From an uncultured Eubacteriales bacterium (GTDB lineage: Bacteria > Bacillota_A > Clostridia > Oscillospirales > Oscillospiraceae): a DNA stretch of 7,282 nt. The stretch spans positions 1 to 7,282 of the forward strand of contig USNH01000041.1 in the NCBI GenBank assembly GCA_900556015.1. The letters are read 5' to 3'. The first letter of the stretch is position 1. Every line of letters starts with the position of its first letter. Shown one piece after another: positions 6,659-7,282 of this stretch. Below the pieces are notes generated by a model. That model worked only from the letters and a program-made list of their open reading frames with translations. It ran no database searches and was not told where the DNA came from. Both the position numbers and the translations under genes were made by a program.

Positions 6659-6680
6659 AAAGAGCACAACCGCATAACGA

Positions 6681-6716
6681 ACAGGGACGGCGCGAAAGCG
6701 CCGTCCCTGTGTTTTG
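6681..6716 (+). terminator. Rho-independent terminator after atoE
   Basis: A 13-bp perfect stem (arms 6681-6693 and 6698-6710) capped by a stable GAAA tetraloop is followed by GTTTTG and further T-rich sequence. It begins 22 nt after the atoE stop. The core arms GGGACGGCGC / GCGCCGTCCC are identical to those of the terminator at 5070. The opposite side lacks a T-run after the hairpin, so it serves mainly atoE, although it lies between convergent genes. Confidence 0.88.
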
Positions 6717-6726
6717 TTGTTTTCTT

Positions 6727-7282
6727 TTACACCGCGGCGGTGTCCTCCTGCACCGCCGGAGCGGCGGGCCGGCTGCCGTCGAAGGGCAGCTCCAGGCAGG
6801 ACGGATCGCGGAGGCAGCGGCGGAAATCGTGGCAGAAGGCGGCGTACTCGTAGCCGGTGCAGATACGCTCGTCCATAACGATGCCCAGGGGCATCATCTT
6901 CTTGCTCAAATCGCCGCTGATGTAGTTGGGCACGGGCTTGCCCATGCAGACGAACACGCTGGTCGTGCCGAACTCGTAGCAGTGGTGGTGGATATAGCTG
7001 GTCTTGATGGAGGCCAGGTTGGTGATGAACATACTGGTGTGGAACGGGCTGAGATCCACGATCTTCCGGGGCAGCAGGCCGTGCTTGTCCAGGTGATAGG
7101 CCAGCCAGATGATGAATTTGGGAAGTCCCGGAATGGAGAACATCATCTTGGCGAACTTGTCGGTGCTGTTCTTCTGCTCCGTCTGGCTGTTGGCCTCGAT
7201 GGCGTCGGTGATCTTCTGCTGGATGGTGAAGATGGTGTCGCTGGGCTCAAGATATATCTTCAGCGTGGTCTCGTCCGGTGAA
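6727..7282 (-). CDS. E2-like (2-oxo acid dehydrogenase acyltransferase fold) protein, 5' end beyond window
   Basis: The last 184 codons of a minus-strand gene that stays open to the right edge; an internal ATG at 7146 is not the likely start. The visible part resembles the C-terminal domain of the 2-oxo acid dehydrogenase E2/chloramphenicol acetyltransferase fold: IPGLPKFIIWLAYHLDKHGLLP, then SPFHTSMFITNLASI, HHHCYEFGTTSVFVCMGKP, and MPLGIVMDERICTGYEYAAF followed by LRDPSCLE. In true E2 enzymes the last block is DHRxxDG with catalytic His and a conserved Asp; here it is DERICTG, with Glu and Thr. Stand-alone clostridial proteins of this type commonly have DERICDG, so the Glu is family-wide as far as I recall, while the Thr looks specific. 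No lipoyl domain, dehydrogenase gene or partner is visible. It is unlikely to be a normal E2 acyltransferase, and its true role is unknown. The polar Pro/Ala-rich last 20 residues look disordered. Confidence 0.75.
   Translation of the reverse strand, partial: SPDETTLKIYLEPSDTIFTIQQKITDAIEANSQTEQKNSTDKFAKMMFSIPGLPKFIIWLAYHLDKHGLLPRKIVDLSPFHTSMFITNLASIKTSYIHHHCYEFGTTSVFVCMGKPVPNYISGDLSKKMMPLGIVMDERICTGYEYAAFCHDFRRCLRDPSCLELPFDGSRPAAPAVQEDTAAV

Noticed and set aside
5375..6667. Long minus-strand open frame opposite atoE
   Set aside because: It is a His/Gln/Gly-rich shadow of atoE with no family resemblance and no ribosome binding site.
6046..7281. Plus-strand open frame spanning the end of atoE, the terminator and the E2-like gene
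   Set aside because: It crosses a strong terminator and is out of frame with atoE and antisense to the E2-like gene; the composition is Arg/His/Gly-rich shadow sequence.
1..7282. Search for mobile elements, CRISPR arrays, tRNA/rRNA genes or a novel defence-type system
   Set aside because: No transposase, spaced direct repeats, clover-leaf sequence or unusual gene cluster was seen; nearly all coding sequence belongs to recognisable housekeeping or transport families.

Overview
The window looks like chromosomal DNA from an anaerobic, GC-rich member of the Clostridia, most likely a gut Oscillospirales/Oscillospiraceae-type bacterium. The reasons are an rnf operon in the order C-D-G-E-A, strong AAGGAGG ribosome binding sites, a DUF975 membrane protein, GC-rich coding DNA with AT-rich intergenic gaps, and strong hairpin terminators. 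The lineage is an inference; no rRNA or other marker gene is present.

Layout. From 1 to 3995 the minus strand carries five genes of an ion-translocating ferredoxin:NAD+ oxidoreductase (Rnf): rnfC, rnfD, rnfG, rnfE and the first 117 codons of rnfA, which runs off the left edge. rnfB is not seen and presumably lies further left. The genes are spaced from a 1-nt overlap to 18 nt apart, as expected for one transcript. Its likely promoter is at 4050-4078. A 279-bp divergent spacer (3996-4274) separates rnfC from a plus-strand DUF975 integral membrane protein of unknown function (4275-5051), which has its own extended -10 promoter and a strong terminator (5070-5102). A 209-bp AT-rich gap then carries the promoter of a plus-strand AtoE-family short-chain fatty acid transporter (GTG 5312 to 6658). 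Between its -35 and -10 boxes is a perfect GTTAA-N4-TTAAC palindrome that resembles the core of the operator of the NADH-sensing repressor Rex. A second terminator (6681-6710) follows, with the same 10-bp arms as the first. On the minus strand the convergent 3' part of an E2-like (2-oxo acid dehydrogenase acyltransferase fold) protein runs off the right edge.

How the genes may work together. Rnf oxidises reduced ferredoxin, reduces NAD+ and stores the energy as a Na+ or H+ gradient. AtoE-type carriers move short-chain fatty acids such as butyrate, acetoacetate or acetate. Both fit a fermenting, possibly butyrate-forming anaerobe, and the Rex-like site would tie the transporter to the NADH/NAD+ ratio. 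That link is inferred.

No mobile element, CRISPR array, tRNA, rRNA or evident novel multi-gene system was seen. The most useful leads are the Rex-like operator, the covarying repeated terminators, the ribosome binding sites written into the Lys/Glu/Ala tails of Rnf subunits, and the E2-like protein without its catalytic His and Asp.
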